A DNA stretch of 5,805 nucleotides from Candidatus Bathyarchaeota archaeon JdFR-04. Lineage in GTDB: Archaea > Thermoproteota > Bathyarchaeia > Bathyarchaeales > UBA233. The position numbers and the translations under genes were made by a program. Shown piece by piece: positions 5,646 through 5,805 of the stretch (the stretch's first letter is position 1; every line of letters begins with the position of its first letter). The notes beneath the pieces were generated by a model. That model had not been told where the DNA came from. It saw only the letters and a list, made by a program, of their open reading frames with translations, and did no database searches. The stretch is taken from NCBI GenBank assembly GCA_002010925.1, contig MTLR01000047.1, positions 1 to 5,805 on the forward strand, written 5' to 3'.

Positions 5646-5674
5646 CAAAACAAAACAAGAATCAAAGGGGGAAG
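5646..5674 (-). terminator. T-rich 3' end of the right-edge gene
   Basis: Directly after the stop codon of the right-edge gene, the minus strand carries a C5 run and then CTTGTTTTGTTTTG. Such T-rich stretches are typical archaeal termination sites. No stable hairpin is seen. It lies just upstream of the trpS promoter candidate, so trpS probably starts a new unit. Confidence 0.4.
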
Positions 5675-5805
5675 TTAAGGCCATTCCAAGGCGTTCACCG
5701 TTACAGCTCTTAAATGTACTTTGAAATACTTAAATTTTATTTCGGCTGGATTAACCTTTTTAACTTTTGGACGATATCTAAAATATTCCTTTAAAGTTGA
5801 TGAGG
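5675..5805 (-). CDS. Partial unrecognised protein, C-terminal end only
   Basis: An open frame on the minus strand enters from the right edge (first full codon at 5803) and ends in TAA at 5677-5675, giving 42 residues. The peptide is Lys-rich and reads like a folded basic C-terminus, with EYFRYRPKVKKVNP, then alternating strands FKYFKVHLRAVTVNALEW. The alternation of hydrophobic and polar residues and the final aromatic suggest a closing beta-sheet. The other two minus-strand frames have stops near the edge. I do not recognise the family. Direction matches trpS, 102 bases downstream, but the T-rich stretch between them suggests separate transcripts. Confidence 0.5.
   Translation of the reverse strand, partial: SSTLKEYFRYRPKVKKVNPAEIKFKYFKVHLRAVTVNALEWP

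Noticed and set aside
5614..5688. Short plus-strand frame of about 24 codons beginning at ATG 5614
   Set aside because: It is very short, has no clear promoter or ribosome-binding site, and runs through the T-rich terminator and promoter region of the opposite strand.
5714..5794. Plus-strand hydrophobic mini-frame, a possible membrane peptide
   Set aside because: It is antisense to the minus-strand C-terminus at 5675-5805. The Phe/Leu/Ile richness follows from reading Lys-rich codons backwards.
1..5805. Mobile element, CRISPR array, toxin-antitoxin pair or defence system
   Set aside because: I saw no transposase, spaced repeats or small paired genes. The window is filled by housekeeping synthetases and one regulator.

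Overview
The window looks archaeal. The PheRS alpha subunit is long (502 aa) with tandem N-terminal winged-helix modules. The PheRS beta subunit is the short archaeal form (576 aa). The tryptophanyl-tRNA synthetase has the archaeal/eukaryotic DPFG element. A helix-turn-helix plus phosphoribosyltransferase regulator of an archaeal type is also present. Ribosome-binding sites (GGAGG, GAGGTG, AGGGAG) and A/T-rich TATA-like boxes fit a mesophilic to moderately thermophilic member of the TACK/Thermoproteota side, for example Bathyarchaeia. That placement is inferred from overall protein flavour and was not tested.

Layout from left to right. At 1-142 (-) is the N-terminal end of an unrecognised protein that leaves the window. 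At 140-217 is a compact divergent promoter region. At 218-979 (+) is a GfcR-like HTH-phosphoribosyltransferase regulator. It converges, with a 33-bp gap, on a minus-strand aminoacyl-tRNA synthetase block. Read in transcription order, that block is trpS (5572-4451), a 197-bp intergenic stretch, pheS (4253-2745) and pheT (2743-1013). pheS and pheT are separated by one base. At 5675-5805 (-), upstream of trpS, is the C-terminal end of another unrecognised protein.

Function. The three synthetase genes charge two aromatic amino acids onto their tRNAs: Trp by TrpRS, and Phe by the (alpha-beta)2 PheRS. pheS and pheT form a tight pair, which suits the equal amounts of subunits the enzyme needs. trpS probably has its own promoter, and pheS has a second candidate promoter behind a T-rich terminator-like stretch. 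The plus-strand regulator probably senses a nucleotide-related ligand through its phosphoribosyltransferase domain. Nothing in the sequence links it to the synthetase genes.

I found no mobile element, CRISPR array, tRNA or rRNA gene, and no clearly new system. The points most worth a second look are a Cys-Cys-Cys-His metal-site-like pattern in TrpRS, an internally repeated winged-helix module in PheS visible even at DNA level, the HTH-phosphoribosyltransferase with its overlapping divergent promoter, and the two unrecognised partial genes at the edges.
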